From assembly GCF_004217565.1 (NCBI RefSeq), contig NZ_SHLA01000001.1, positions 496,001 through 560,000 of the forward strand: DNA of 64,000 nt. The letters run 5' to 3'. Position numbers and translations under genes: made by a program. The first letter of the stretch is position 1. Each line of letters starts with the position of its first letter. Source of the DNA: Zhihengliuella halotolerans. GTDB lineage: Bacteria > Actinomycetota > Actinomycetes > Actinomycetales > Micrococcaceae. The notes beneath the pieces were generated by a model. It did no database searches, was not told where the DNA came from, and was given only the letters and a program-made list of their open reading frames with translations. This document shows positions 40,210 through 49,222 of this stretch, in pieces.

Positions 40210-41145
40210 GTGGGCGGGACATCGAAGAAGTCGAAGCAGCGGGCAGCGGACGCGGCGGCCATCTATGAGGCCGTCGAGGTGGCCGGGCCGGCGCACGAGT
40301 CGCGCGCGTTCTCCGAGAGCCCGACGACGGCGCTGCGCGCGCGCCGACCGGTCGAACTCGCCGGAATCGACTCGCGGGACAAGGCGGGGTACGACGGCAA
40401 GAAGATCGACGGCGTCGAGACGCTGGCCGCGATGGATCCGGTCCTGAGCGACCTGCAGGAGCGGCTCCTCGCCGCCTCGCGCCACGGGGGCGACGGCCGC
40501 GTGCTGCTGATCATCCAGGGTATGGACACGGCCGGCAAGGGTGGGCTCGTCCGCCACGTGATCGGCGCCGTCGACCCGCAGGGCGTGCACCACCACGCGT
40601 TCAAAGCGCCGACCGCAGAGGAGCTCGAGCACGACTTCCTCTGGCGCGTTGAGAAGGAGATCCCCGGCGAGGGGATGATCGGCGTCTTCGACCGCTCGCA
40701 CTACGAGGACGTGCTCATCCACCGCGTGCGGGGACTCTCCGACCCGGAGGAGATCGAGCGGCGCTACGGAGCCATCCGCGACTTCGAGGAGCAGCTGGCG
40801 GCTGACGGAGTGAAGATCGTCAAGATCATGCTGCACGTGTCGAAGGGAGAGCAGGCCGAGCGGCTCATGGAGCGCCTCGACCGCCCGGAGAAGCACTGGA
40901 AGTTCAATCCGGCTGACATCGACGAGCGCGAACTGTGGGATGACTACCAGCGCGCCTACGAGATCGCGATCGAGGAGACCGACGCCGACCACGCACCGTG
41001 GTTCATCGTCCCCGCTGACCGCAAGTGGTACGCGCGGATCGCCGTGCAGCAGCTGCTGATCGAGGCGCTGCAGGGCATCGACCCGCAGTGGCCGGCGGCG
41101 ACCTTCGACGTGGCTGAGCAGAAGGCGCGCCTCAGCGCGGAGTAG
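40210..41145 (+). CDS. Polyphosphate kinase 2
   Basis: 311 residues from GTG 40210, which has GAGAGGAG (40193-40200) upstream; a TTG at 40153 touches the preceding stop and has none. Walker A GMDTAGKGG at 104-112, DRSHYEDVL as Walker B, and the lid with Arg residues (MERLDRPEKHWKF) mark PPK2. It moves phosphate between polyphosphate and nucleotides. Which class (ADP- or AMP-using) cannot be fixed by eye. Confidence 0.92.
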   Translation: MGGTSKKSKQRAADAAAIYEAVEVAGPAHESRAFSESPTTALRARRPVELAGIDSRDKAGYDGKKIDGVETLAAMDPVLSDLQERLLAASRHGGDGRVLLIIQGMDTAGKGGLVRHVIGAVDPQGVHHHAFKAPTAEELEHDFLWRVEKEIPGEGMIGVFDRSHYEDVLIHRVRGLSDPEEIERRYGAIRDFEEQLAADGVKIVKIMLHVSKGEQAERLMERLDRPEKHWKFNPADIDERELWDDYQRAYEIAIEETDADHAPWFIVPADRKWYARIAVQQLLIEALQGIDPQWPAATFDVAEQKARLSAE

Positions 41146-41173
41146 CGTCCGGTGTCCCGGCGGGGCGCGCGTC

Positions 41174-41419
41174 CTACTCCGGAGCGCCGCCCTCGACTCG
41201 CTGCCGGGCCGATTCGAGGCGCTGACGCGCCCCCTCGAGCCAGGACTCGCAGCGTGCCGCGAGCGCCTCGCCGCGCTCCCAGAGCGCAAGTGACTGCTCG
41301 AGGCTGGCGCCGCCGGCTTCGAGCTGGGAGACCACGGTGATGAGTTCCTCGCGCGCCTGCTCGTAGCTGAGCTGGGCCACGTCGGGTGGGGTCGCGGGGG
41401 AGTTCGCTGCTTCGGTCAT
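41174..41419 (-). CDS. xseB: Exodeoxyribonuclease VII small subunit
   Basis: 81 residues. Central helical pair SYEQAREELITVVSQLEAGGASLEQSLALWERGEAL is the XseB signature. It pairs with XseA to degrade single-stranded DNA into oligonucleotides. Overlaps the end of xseA by four bases. Confidence 0.95.
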   Translation of the reverse strand: MTEAANSPATPPDVAQLSYEQAREELITVVSQLEAGGASLEQSLALWERGEALAARCESWLEGARQRLESARQRVEGGAPE

Positions 41420-42759
41420 GATGTCCTTCCGGGCTGGTTCTGGGTCGGGGGAGTCTGTTCGGCGTGCGGGTCGGTGTTGCTTCCGTGGGTCGCGGTCACC
41501 GTCGCATCGAGGCTGCCGTGGGCGACGCGGACGAGCAGGTCGGCGCCGACGGGCACGCTGGTGGCGTCGCGGACGACGTCGCCGGACTGGGCGTCGCGGC
41601 CGGAGCCGTCCGGGACCTGCACGATCGCATAGCCGCGGTCGAGGGTCTGCTGCGGGGAGAGCGAGCGGACCTGGGCGCGCAGGTGCCTGATCTCCGCTTC
41701 GCCCCGGCTGAGAGCTGCGCGGGTGGCCGACAGCGAACGCTCGACGAGCCGGTCCAAATCCTCGCGCCGGGAGTCCAGCATCGACTCCGGCGCGGCGAGC
41801 ACGGGACGCGTGCGCAGCGCGGCGACGCGTTCGGACTCCCGGTCGAGGAGGTGCTCGATCGCACGGTTGAGGCGCAGGCGGGCCTGGGCGATGCCTTGTT
41901 TCTCCTCCGCCACGTCCGGGACGATCCGCTTGGCCGCGTCGGTCGGAGTCGATGCACGCAGGTCGGCGACGTCGTCGAGGATCGGACGGTCGGCCTCGTG
42001 CCCGATCGCGCTGACGACCGGCGTCGTCGTCTGCGAGACCGCGCGGACGAGCTCCTCGGAACTGAAGGGCAGCAGGTCCTCGAGCGCGCCGCCTCCGCGG
42101 GCGATGACGATGACGTCCACCTCGGGGTCCGCGTCCAGCTCGGCGAGGGCAGCCATGACCTCGCCGACGGCGTTCACGCCCTGGACCGCGGTGTTGCGGA
42201 TCTCGAACACGACGCCGGGCCAGCGCAGCGTGGCGTTGCGGACGACGTCTTTCTCGGCGTCGGAATCGCGGCCCGTGATCAGGCCGATGCGCGACGGGAG
42301 CAGGGGCAGCTTCTGCTTACGGTCCGCGTCGAAGAGACCCTCCGCGCCGAGCGCCTGACGGAGGCGTTCGAGGCGGGCGAGCAGATCGCCCAGGCCGACG
42401 GGGCGCAGGTCAGAGGCGTTCATCGACAGCCGGCCGGTCTTGAGCCAGAGGTTCGGCTTGACCTTGGCGACGACCCGCGAGCCGACCTCCGGTGTCGCGT
42501 CCAGACGGCTGAGTGTCGAACGCCAGACGGTGACGGAGAGCGAGTTCTCCACGTCGACGTCGCGCATCGTCAGGTAGGCGTGGCCGTTGCGAATGTTCGC
42601 TTCCAGCAGCTGCCCTTCGATCCAGGTCTCGGGTGCGCGCTCGACGTGCGCTTTGAGGATCTGGGCGAAGTGTTTGAGCGGCCAGGGGTTCTCCGGCGTG
42701 GTCTCCGCTGCCGTGGCGGGCATGGACCGGGGCTCCTCGGCGGTTGGCGGCTGCTCCAC
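41416..42759 (-). CDS. xseA: Exodeoxyribonuclease VII large subunit
   Basis: 447 residues. An N-terminal OB-fold domain (WIEGQLLEANIRNGHAYLTMRD) is followed by the catalytic core (LITGRDSDAEKDVVRNA, then VIVIARGGGALEDLLPFSSEELVRAV and SAIGHEADRPILDDVADLRASTPT) and a coiled-coil C-terminal region (about 290-400). ATG 42759 with AGAGGA upstream. Co-transcribed with xseB and divergent from ispH. Confidence 0.96.
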   Translation of the reverse strand: MEQPPTAEEPRSMPATAAETTPENPWPLKHFAQILKAHVERAPETWIEGQLLEANIRNGHAYLTMRDVDVENSLSVTVWRSTLSRLDATPEVGSRVVAKVKPNLWLKTGRLSMNASDLRPVGLGDLLARLERLRQALGAEGLFDADRKQKLPLLPSRIGLITGRDSDAEKDVVRNATLRWPGVVFEIRNTAVQGVNAVGEVMAALAELDADPEVDVIVIARGGGALEDLLPFSSEELVRAVSQTTTPVVSAIGHEADRPILDDVADLRASTPTDAAKRIVPDVAEEKQGIAQARLRLNRAIEHLLDRESERVAALRTRPVLAAPESMLDSRREDLDRLVERSLSATRAALSRGEAEIRHLRAQVRSLSPQQTLDRGYAIVQVPDGSGRDAQSGDVVRDATSVPVGADLLVRVAHGSLDATVTATHGSNTDPHAEQTPPTQNQPGRTS

Positions 42760-42852
42760 ATGAATCCTCTCGAGTGGTGTTGTTACTCATTCCTACCAGT
42801 TGCGACCCCCACAACGTGATCTGGTCGGCAGAGGTGTGGACAATCGACCGCG

Positions 42853-42858
42853 TAGCAT
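42853..42858 (+). promoter_or_regulatory. -10 box TAGCAT of ispH, leaderless start
   Basis: TAGCAT ends 7 bases before the ATG at 42866. Confidence 0.5.
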
Positions 42859-42865
42859 GGTGGGT

Positions 42866-43954
42866 ATGCCTACCAGCACCACCGTCCCCGTTTCCGTGCC
42901 CATGCCGCAGATTCCGCGCCGGCGCCGTTCCCCGGAGGAAGTGGCCGCGGCGGCCCCCGTCGAGGGACCCAAGCGCGTGCTGCTCGCCGCGCCGCGCGGC
43001 TACTGCGCCGGCGTCGACCGGGCCGTGATCGCCGTGGAGAAGGCGCTCGAGCACTACGGGGCCCCGGTCTACGTGCGCAAGGAGATCGTGCACAACCGCC
43101 ACGTCGTCTCCGAACTCGAGGCGCGCGGGGCCGTGTTCGTCGAGGAGACGGACGAGGTGCCCGAGGGCGAGCTGGTCGTCTTCTCGGCGCACGGCGTGAG
43201 CCCCGCCGTCGTCCAGTCCGCGGACGACCGCAACCTGCGCACGATCGATGCGACGTGCCCGCTGGTGACGAAGGTGCACCGGGAGGCCGTCCGGTTCGCG
43301 AAGGCCGGCAACGAGATCCTGCTCATCGGGCACACGGGTCACGAGGAGGTCGAGGGGACGTACGGTGAGGCGCCCGAGGCGACGACCATCGTCAACGACC
43401 CCGCCGAGGCGCGCACGGTCCAGGTCAAGGACCCGGACAAGCTGATCTGGCTCTCGCAGACGACCCTGTCGGTCGACGAGACCATGGAGACGGTCAAGAT
43501 TCTGCGCGAGCGTTTCCCGAACCTGCAGGACCCGCCCAGCGACGACATCTGCTACGCCACGAGTAACCGCCAGGCCGCGATCAAGAAGATCGCCCCGCAG
43601 GCCGATCTGGTCATCGTCGTCGGCTCGGCGAACTCGTCGAACTCCGTGCGGCTCGTCGAGGTCGCCCTCGAATACGGTGCCAAGGCCGGCCACCGCGTCG
43701 ACTTCGCGAACGAGGTCGACGAGTCCTGGTTCGAGGGCGTCGCGACCGTCGGCGTGACCTCCGGCGCGTCCGTCCCGGACATTCTCGTCCAGGACGTCCT
43801 GAAGCTCCTGGCGGACTACGGCTACGCCGACCAGGAGGAGATCGTCACGGCCGAGGAGGACATTCTCTTCTCGCTGCCGAAGGAGCTGCGCGCCAAGCTC
43901 AAGGAGTCCGGGGACTCGTCGGCCAGGCCGGGCGGCCGGGTCAAGAACGATTAG
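42866..43954 (+). CDS. ispH: 4-hydroxy-3-methylbut-2-enyl diphosphate reductase
   Basis: 362 residues. Last step of the MEP route, making IPP and DMAPP. The three Fe-S cysteines are C47 (GYCAGVDRA), C131 (DATCPLV) and C229 (CYATSNRQ). SAHGVSP, the HTGHEE loop and [10 protein letters not shown] are in place. The first 30 residues are a Pro/Arg-rich extension. Start from promoter spacing and usual length. Confidence 0.96.
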   Translation: MPTSTTVPVSVPMPQIPRRRRSPEEVAAAAPVEGPKRVLLAAPRGYCAGVDRAVIAVEKALEHYGAPVYVRKEIVHNRHVVSELEARGAVFVEETDEVPEGELVVFSAHGVSPAVVQSADDRNLRTIDATCPLVTKVHREAVRFAKAGNEILLIGHTGHEEVEGTYGEAPEATTIVNDPAEARTVQVKDPDKLIWLSQTTLSVDETMETVKILRERFPNLQDPPSDDICYATSNRQAAIKKIAPQADLVIVVGSANSSNSVRLVEVALEYGAKAGHRVDFANEVDESWFEGVATVGVTSGASVPDILVQDVLKLLADYGYADQEEIVTAEEDILFSLPKELRAKLKESGDSSARPGGRVKND

Positions 43955-44046
43955 GACCCCGCGTCGCACCTGAGCGTGCGACGACGGCTTCCGGGCGAGC
44001 GGGAAAGTCCCGTTGACTTGGTGACCTCCGAAGCTGCAGCAGGTAC

Positions 44047-44062
44047 TGTGAAATGTGTCACA
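44047..44062. promoter_or_regulatory. CRP/GlxR-type operator before the DASS carrier
   Basis: TGTGA, six bases (AATGTG), TCACA: a perfect match to the cAMP-receptor-protein class site, recognised in actinobacteria by GlxR/Crp. It is centred about 38 bases before the GTG at 44092. Confidence 0.65.
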
Positions 44063-44091
44063 TCCATCGACCTGTTGTCATGGAGGATACG

Positions 44092-45708
44092 GTGTCCCAT
44101 TCATACACGCCCGGCGGGGACGAGAGAAACGCGCAATCGCGCGGCCGTGCGAGCGAACAAACCTCGCCCGGCCTCACGGCCGAACCGGTCGAGCACCGGA
44201 CCAACATGCGGCGATGGATCGGCCTGGTCGCCGGTGTGCTCGCCGCGTTCGCGGTGTACTACTCGATGCCGCAGGATCTGGACTCCGCCGCCCGGCTGAC
44301 GGCGGCGATCGCCGTCCTCATGGGCATCTGGTGGATGACGGAGGCTCTGCCGATCCCCGCCACGGCGCTCGTGCCGCTTGTCGTCTTCCCCGTCCTCGGG
44401 GGCGTCGACATCAAGGAGGTCGGGTCGAGCTACGGCAACGACATCATCTTCCTCTTCATGGGCGGCTTCATCCTCGCGCTGGCGATGCAGCGGTGGAACC
44501 TCCACCGGCGGATCGCGCTGATGACCGTCTCGGCCATGGGGACCAAGTCCAACATGGTCATCGCCGGCTTCATGCTGGCCACGGCGTTCCTCAGCATGTG
44601 GGTCTCCAACACGGCCACGACCGTGATGATGCTGCCCATCGGCGTCTCCGTGCTGCTGCTGGTCACCAACCTCGCCGGTCCGGCTGGGGAGAAGGCGAGC
44701 GCAACGTCGGATGACGACGGCGCGACCGAGGAGGAGAAGTCGACCGATTCCAAGGTCAAAGACGCGGTGATCAAATCCAACTTCGGCACCGCGCTGATGC
44801 TCGGGATCGCCTACGCGGCCTCGGTCGGCTCGCTCTCCACGATCATCGGCACGCCGCCGAACACGCTCCTGGTGGGCTACATGAGCGACACTCACGGGGT
44901 GGAGATCGGATTCGGGCGCTGGATGCTGGTCGGCCTGCCGCTGGCCGCCGTGATGCTGGTGCTGGTCTGGTTCCTCCTGACCAGGGTTCTGTTCAAGCCC
45001 GAAATCGATGAGATCCCCGGCGGCCGCGAACCCATCCGGCGCCAACTGCACGAGCTCGGCCCGATGAGCACGGGGGAGAAGATGGTGCTGGCGATGTTCA
45101 TCCTCGCGGCTCTGTCGTGGGTGTTCCTGCCGATGATCTCTCCCGACCTGATCTCGGATGCGGGCATCGCCATGACCGTCTCGATCCTGCTGTTCCTGCT
45201 GCCGGCGGGCGCGAAGCGCGGCGTGCGTCTCCTCAACTGGGAATGGGCCGTCAAGCTCCCCTGGGGAGTGCTCCTGCTCTTCGGCGGCGGCTTGGCGCTG
45301 TCCGCGCAGTTCAGCTCCTCCGGCCTCGCCGACTGGATCGGCGAGCAGGCCCAAGTACTCGGGACCGTGCCCCTGGTGGTCCTCGTCGTCGTCATGGCCG
45401 CCGGCGTCATCTTCCTGACCGAGCTCACGAGCAACACCGCGACGGCGGCGACGTTCCTGCCGGTCGCCGGCGGCGTCGCGATGGGCCTCGGCGTCGACCC
45501 GATGCTGCTCGCGGTGCCCGTGGCGCTGGCTGCGACGTGCGCGTTCATGCTCCCCGTGGCGACGCCGCCGAACGCGATCGCCTACGGCTCCGGCTACGTC
45601 ACGATCGGGCAGATGATCAAGGGCGGCATCTGGCTGAACCTCGCCGGCATCCTGCTCATCACCGTCGTGACGATGACGCTGCTGATGGCGGTCTTCCAGC
45701 TCGGCTGA
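44092..45708 (+). CDS. DASS (SLC13) carboxylate:sodium symporter
   Basis: 538 residues, GTG 44092 with GGAGG (44082-44086). About eleven membrane helices, with the two SNT motifs of the family (SNTATTVMMLPI in the first half, SNTATAATFLPV in the second) and the VATPPNAIAYGSG segment near the end. It takes up di- or tricarboxylates such as succinate, malate or citrate with sodium. A soluble acidic loop of 45 residues follows the first SNT. The upstream CRP-type site fits carbon control of organic acid uptake. Confidence 0.9.
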   Translation: MSHSYTPGGDERNAQSRGRASEQTSPGLTAEPVEHRTNMRRWIGLVAGVLAAFAVYYSMPQDLDSAARLTAAIAVLMGIWWMTEALPIPATALVPLVVFPVLGGVDIKEVGSSYGNDIIFLFMGGFILALAMQRWNLHRRIALMTVSAMGTKSNMVIAGFMLATAFLSMWVSNTATTVMMLPIGVSVLLLVTNLAGPAGEKASATSDDDGATEEEKSTDSKVKDAVIKSNFGTALMLGIAYAASVGSLSTIIGTPPNTLLVGYMSDTHGVEIGFGRWMLVGLPLAAVMLVLVWFLLTRVLFKPEIDEIPGGREPIRRQLHELGPMSTGEKMVLAMFILAALSWVFLPMISPDLISDAGIAMTVSILLFLLPAGAKRGVRLLNWEWAVKLPWGVLLLFGGGLALSAQFSSSGLADWIGEQAQVLGTVPLVVLVVVMAAGVIFLTELTSNTATAATFLPVAGGVAMGLGVDPMLLAVPVALAATCAFMLPVATPPNAIAYGSGYVTIGQMIKGGIWLNLAGILLITVVTMTLLMAVFQLG

Positions 45709-45711
45709 GGC

Positions 45712-46329
45712 TCAGAGCCAGCCCCGCTCCTGGGCGGCGCGCGCGGCCTCGTAGCGGTTGTTCGTGTCCGTCTTGCCGATGGCGCTCGAGAGGTGGTTGC
45801 GCACGGTTCCGGGGCTGAGGTGCACCGCGTCGGCGATCGCCCGGATGGATCCTCCAGCCGCCGCGGCGCGGAGCACGTCGCGCTCGCGTTCCGTCAGCGG
45901 GTCGATGCCTCCGGCGAGCGAATCCGCCGCCAGCTGCGGGTCGAGCACGTGCTGGCCCGCGGCGACCCGGCGGACCATCTGCGCCAGCTGCTCCGCCGGG
46001 GTGTCCTTGACCACGAACCCGGACGCGCCCGCGTCCATCGCCCGGCGCAGGTAGCCGGGCCGGCCGAAGGTCGTCACGATGAGGCACCGGCACCCGAGCA
46101 GCGCCGAGGTGACCTGCCGAGTCACCTCGATCCCGTCCATCCCGGGCATTTCGATGTCGATCAGGGCGATGTCGGGGCGGTGCTCGCGGATCGCGTCCAG
46201 GACTTCGTCGCCGCGGCCGACCTGTGCGACGACGTCGAGGTCGTCTTCGAGCGCGAGCAGCGCGGCGAGTCCGCCGCGGACCAGGTCCTGGTCGTCAGCC
46301 AGCAGGATCCGGATGGTCTCCGGCTTCAC
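45712..46329 (-). CDS. NarL/LuxR-family response regulator
   Basis: 205 residues from GTG 46329, which overlaps the kinase stop by four bases (GTGA) and has GGAGG nine bases upstream. The receiver domain has LLADDQDLV, acceptor Asp in LIDIEMPGMDG, and FVVKDTP. The C-terminal HTH is DPLTERERDVLRAAAAGGSIRAIADAVHLSPGTVRNHLSSAIGK. Partner of the kinase upstream; likely controls the ABC transporter genes of the same operon, as in BceRS- or DesKR-like systems. Confidence 0.94.
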   Translation of the reverse strand: MKPETIRILLADDQDLVRGGLAALLALEDDLDVVAQVGRGDEVLDAIREHRPDIALIDIEMPGMDGIEVTRQVTSALLGCRCLIVTTFGRPGYLRRAMDAGASGFVVKDTPAEQLAQMVRRVAAGQHVLDPQLAADSLAGGIDPLTERERDVLRAAAAGGSIRAIADAVHLSPGTVRNHLSSAIGKTDTNNRYEAARAAQERGWL

Positions 46330-47453
46330 CTCGTCACCTCCAGCGTCGTCCCCGGGCGCTCGCCGTCCGGATGCGTGGGGCGCACCTCGACACGCGCTCC
46401 GGCGGCGCAGGCGCGCTCGCGCAGCCCGGTGAGCCCGTTGCCGGGCTCGGCCCCGCCGCACCCGGCGCCGTCGTCGGAGATCGTCAGGACCGCGGCCGTG
46501 GCGGTGACGCGGCACGTCGCCGCCGAGGAGTGCCGAACCGCGTTCGTCACGCCCTCGCGCAGGGCCCACGCGAAGAGGTTGTCGCGATCGGGCAGGAGCG
46601 GATCCACGTCGATGTCGGGGGTGATGCCGGCGGCGCGCAGGGCGCCCCGCGCCGCGTCGAGCTCGGTCGCCAGCGACGGGGTGCGCAGCTCGGTGACCGT
46701 AGAGCGGATCTGCGTCAGGGACTCCCGGGCCAGTTCGTCGATGCTCTCCAGCTCCGCCCGGGCGCCGTCCAGGTCGCGGTCGAGGAGCCGGCGCGCCAGT
46801 TGGGCCTTGATCGACAGCACGGTCAGCGTGTGGCCCAGGACGTCGTGCACGTCGCGGGCGATGGATTCCCGCTCGGAGACGACGCGCAGGTGGTGCTGCG
46901 CCTCCTGGGCGCGGCGCTCGTTGTGCTCCATGAGACGAGCGAAGACGATCACGGCGACACCGAATCCGGGGCCGAGCAGCGTCCAGAGCGTCCCGGAGAA
47001 CTGGGCCGCGACCGCGCTGGGCACCAGCCACACGAGGGTGCCGGCGGCGAGGCCCGGGACGAGCGGCAGGCTGAAGATCAGCGCCGCGGCGATGAACGGC
47101 GTGAACGTACTGACCCAGGGCCCGGCGCCGGGCGTGGCGAGCGCTGCGCACGCTGAAAGGGCCGCGACGCCCCAGACGACATGCCGCCCCTGGTGCGCCA
47201 CCGGATCACCCGGCGCGGAGAGGGTCCAGAAGAGCCGGAGGTAGACGGCGATGAACGCGGCGGTCGCTCCGATGGCGACGCCCGTCCACAGGGGACCGGA
47301 GGGCCCGGTGATCGCGGCGGTGAGCGGGAAGCCGAGGAAGACCAGCCAGACTCCGGCGTAGAACATCCCGGCCAGCGAGCGCTTCGGCTTCTCGGCGGGG
47401 TCCATGCCCCTCATTCTGCCAGCCGCGGTGAGTTCTTGATGGTGCGTGTCCAT
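46326..47453 (-). CDS. Sensor histidine kinase (HisKA_3 type)
   Basis: 375 residues from ATG 47453 (AGGAGG twelve bases upstream; ATG 47414 or 47405 are alternatives). Five or six membrane helices in the first 170 residues with only short loops, so it senses within the membrane or through a partner. Dimerisation box with phospho-acceptor in ARDVHDVLGHTLTVLSIK, ATPase with N box REGVTNAVRHS, SDDGAGC, and GNGLTGLRER. Five bases follow the permease stop. Confidence 0.93.
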   Translation of the reverse strand: MDTHHQELTAAGRMRGMDPAEKPKRSLAGMFYAGVWLVFLGFPLTAAITGPSGPLWTGVAIGATAAFIAVYLRLFWTLSAPGDPVAHQGRHVVWGVAALSACAALATPGAGPWVSTFTPFIAAALIFSLPLVPGLAAGTLVWLVPSAVAAQFSGTLWTLLGPGFGVAVIVFARLMEHNERRAQEAQHHLRVVSERESIARDVHDVLGHTLTVLSIKAQLARRLLDRDLDGARAELESIDELARESLTQIRSTVTELRTPSLATELDAARGALRAAGITPDIDVDPLLPDRDNLFAWALREGVTNAVRHSSAATCRVTATAAVLTISDDGAGCGGAEPGNGLTGLRERACAAGARVEVRPTHPDGERPGTTLEVTR

Positions 47454-47458
47454 AGTGA

Positions 47459-48220
47459 CTACTGCCTCCTGGTGCGCCGGCGCTGCAGCAGCAGGCACGC
47501 GGCGCCGAAGACGGCGGTCCACGCGATGACGTTCGCGAGGACAGCCCAGAGCGGGTCGTTGCCGGCGATGCCGTTCATCGAGATCTGGTCGCCGTGGGTG
47601 AGTGGGTAGCGGGCGAGCGCGACCACCCCGTAGAGCGGAGTGAAGCGCCCGAGGTCGAGCAGGAAGCCGTCGAGCGGCGTGAACGCGTTGCCAAGGAAGC
47701 TGAAGATCACCAGCAGGCCGGTCGCGGTGCCGACGGCCGCGTCGGAGCGGAAGGCCATGCCGATCGCGAGTCCGTAGAGCGCGAACGGCAGCACGCCGAC
47801 GATCGTCAGGGCCGCCGTCGCAATCCACGTGCCGACGGGCATGTCGGTCACAGTGAAGACGCCCGTGAGGTTCAGGACCGCCACGGGGAGGACGGCGAAG
47901 CACAGGGCGACGACGGTCTTGGCGGCGACGAATCCGCTGTGCGGCAGCGCCGTGAGCGCCAGCTGCCGGCCCCAGCCCTGTTGGAGTTCGACGGCGGCGG
48001 AACCGGCCAGCGAGGTCGCCGCCATGGCGGCCCCGTAGCAGGCGATCGAGATCATGGTCCAGGCGCTGACGTTGCCCTCGCCCACGGGATTCGTCGACCA
48101 CTCCATTGAGGCGCCGAAGAACAGGAAGAGGACGGTGGGCAGCACGATCACGAAGAAGCTGTTGCCGAGGTTGCGCAGGTTCCGCCAGAAATCCATGGCG
48201 ATGTAGGTGGCGATGTTCAT
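47459..48220 (-). CDS. ABC-2 type transporter permease
   Basis: 253 residues, six membrane helices, ABC-2 type (FFVIVLPTVLFLFFGA after helix 1, ELQQGWGRQLALTALPHSGF in the coupling region). The ATG overlaps the stop of the ATPase gene (ATGA), so one exporter is built from both. Substrate unknown. Confidence 0.9.
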   Translation of the reverse strand: MNIATYIAMDFWRNLRNLGNSFFVIVLPTVLFLFFGASMEWSTNPVGEGNVSAWTMISIACYGAAMAATSLAGSAAVELQQGWGRQLALTALPHSGFVAAKTVVALCFAVLPVAVLNLTGVFTVTDMPVGTWIATAALTIVGVLPFALYGLAIGMAFRSDAAVGTATGLLVIFSFLGNAFTPLDGFLLDLGRFTPLYGVVALARYPLTHGDQISMNGIAGNDPLWAVLANVIAWTAVFGAACLLLQRRRTRRQ

Positions 48221-49137
48221 GCCGTGATCTCCTGTTCGGTTGCCGCTGCGGTCAGGTGGCGGAAGGCCTCGTCGAGTCCGGCCGAGGCGATCTCGATGCC
48301 CTGGGCGTCGGTCCGTGTGAGCAGGTGCCGGGCCAGGGCGTCGGCGTCGTCGGTGCGCAGTTCGATGCGCGCGCCGTGTCGTTCGGCGGTGATCACGTGC
48401 TGGAGGCCGCTGAGCTCGGCGTCGGTCGGCGACCACGTGACGGTCACGCGGGCGGCGCCGGCGCGGCGGCGGATCTCCGAGGTGGGGCCGTCCGCGAGAA
48501 TGCGGCCGGCGCCCAGCAGGATCGTCCGCCGGGCGAAGCGTTCGGCCTCCTCCAGGTAGTGGGTCGCGAAGAGGATGGTCGCGCCGTCGTCCGCCAGTGC
48601 GCTCATGTTCTGCCAGAAGTCGTGCCGGGCGTTGACGTCCATGCCGGTGGTCGGCTCGTCGAGGACGAGGATTTCGGGGCGTGTGAGCAGGGCGAGTGCG
48701 AAGCGGAGCCGCTGCTGCTCGCCGCCGGAGCAGCGCGAGACGCGCCTGGCAGCGAAGCCGGTGGCCCCCGCGGCGGCCAGGACCTCGTCGACGTCCCGGG
48801 GGTGCTCGTGCAGGGAGGCGATCATCTTCACGGTTTCCCGGACGCTGAGATCGGGAAGCAGGCCGCCGGTCTGCAGGAGGGCTGAGATGCGGCCGGAGGT
48901 CACGGCCTTCCGGGGCGTGGTGCCGAGGACCTCGACGTGTCCGGCCTCGGCGGCGATGAGTCCGAGCACGATGTCGATCAGCGTCGTCTTCCCCGCGCCG
49001 TTGGGCCCGAGGAGGGCGACGACCTCGCCGCGGGCGAGCGTGAGGTCGACGCCGTCGACGGCGGTGGTTTGCCCGCCGGCGCCGTCGGGGAAGGAACGGC
49101 GGATTCCTTCGAGTGTGAGCGCTGGTTGTGTATCCAT
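48217..49137 (-). CDS. ABC transporter ATPase
   Basis: 306 residues. Walker A GPNGAGKTT, signature CSGGEQQRLR, Walker B ILVLDEPTTGMD, H-loop FATHYLEEAE, and a C-terminal DUF4162-like tail (about 225-300). First gene of a four-gene operon: ATPase, permease, kinase, regulator. Its start is six bases after a minus-strand -10 box. Confidence 0.93.
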   Translation of the reverse strand: MDTQPALTLEGIRRSFPDGAGGQTTAVDGVDLTLARGEVVALLGPNGAGKTTLIDIVLGLIAAEAGHVEVLGTTPRKAVTSGRISALLQTGGLLPDLSVRETVKMIASLHEHPRDVDEVLAAAGATGFAARRVSRCSGGEQQRLRFALALLTRPEILVLDEPTTGMDVNARHDFWQNMSALADDGATILFATHYLEEAERFARRTILLGAGRILADGPTSEIRRRAGAARVTVTWSPTDAELSGLQHVITAERHGARIELRTDDADALARHLLTRTDAQGIEIASAGLDEAFRHLTAAATEQEITA

Positions 49138-49143
49138 GCCTTC

Positions 49144-49149
49144 AGGCTA
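49144..49149 (-). promoter_or_regulatory. -10 box TAGCCT of the ABC operon, leaderless start
   Basis: Reading on the minus strand, TAGCCT ends 6 bases before the ATG at 49137. Confidence 0.5.
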
Positions 49150-49222
49150 GGGTGGTCGGCTCCGTTAGCCCCGGGCCCGCGGTCACGAATCGGCCATGAC
49201 GGTTGTCATGGGTGCTCGGCGG

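Noticed and set aside
44013-44049. TTGACT and TACTGT as a promoter for the DASS gene
   Set aside because: The spacing is 25 bases, too wide for a sigma-70 type promoter.
45712-47151. 479-codon minus-strand frame ending at the NarL-type regulator
   Set aside because: Only the last 205 codons are the regulator; the rest is the kinase gene read in the wrong frame.
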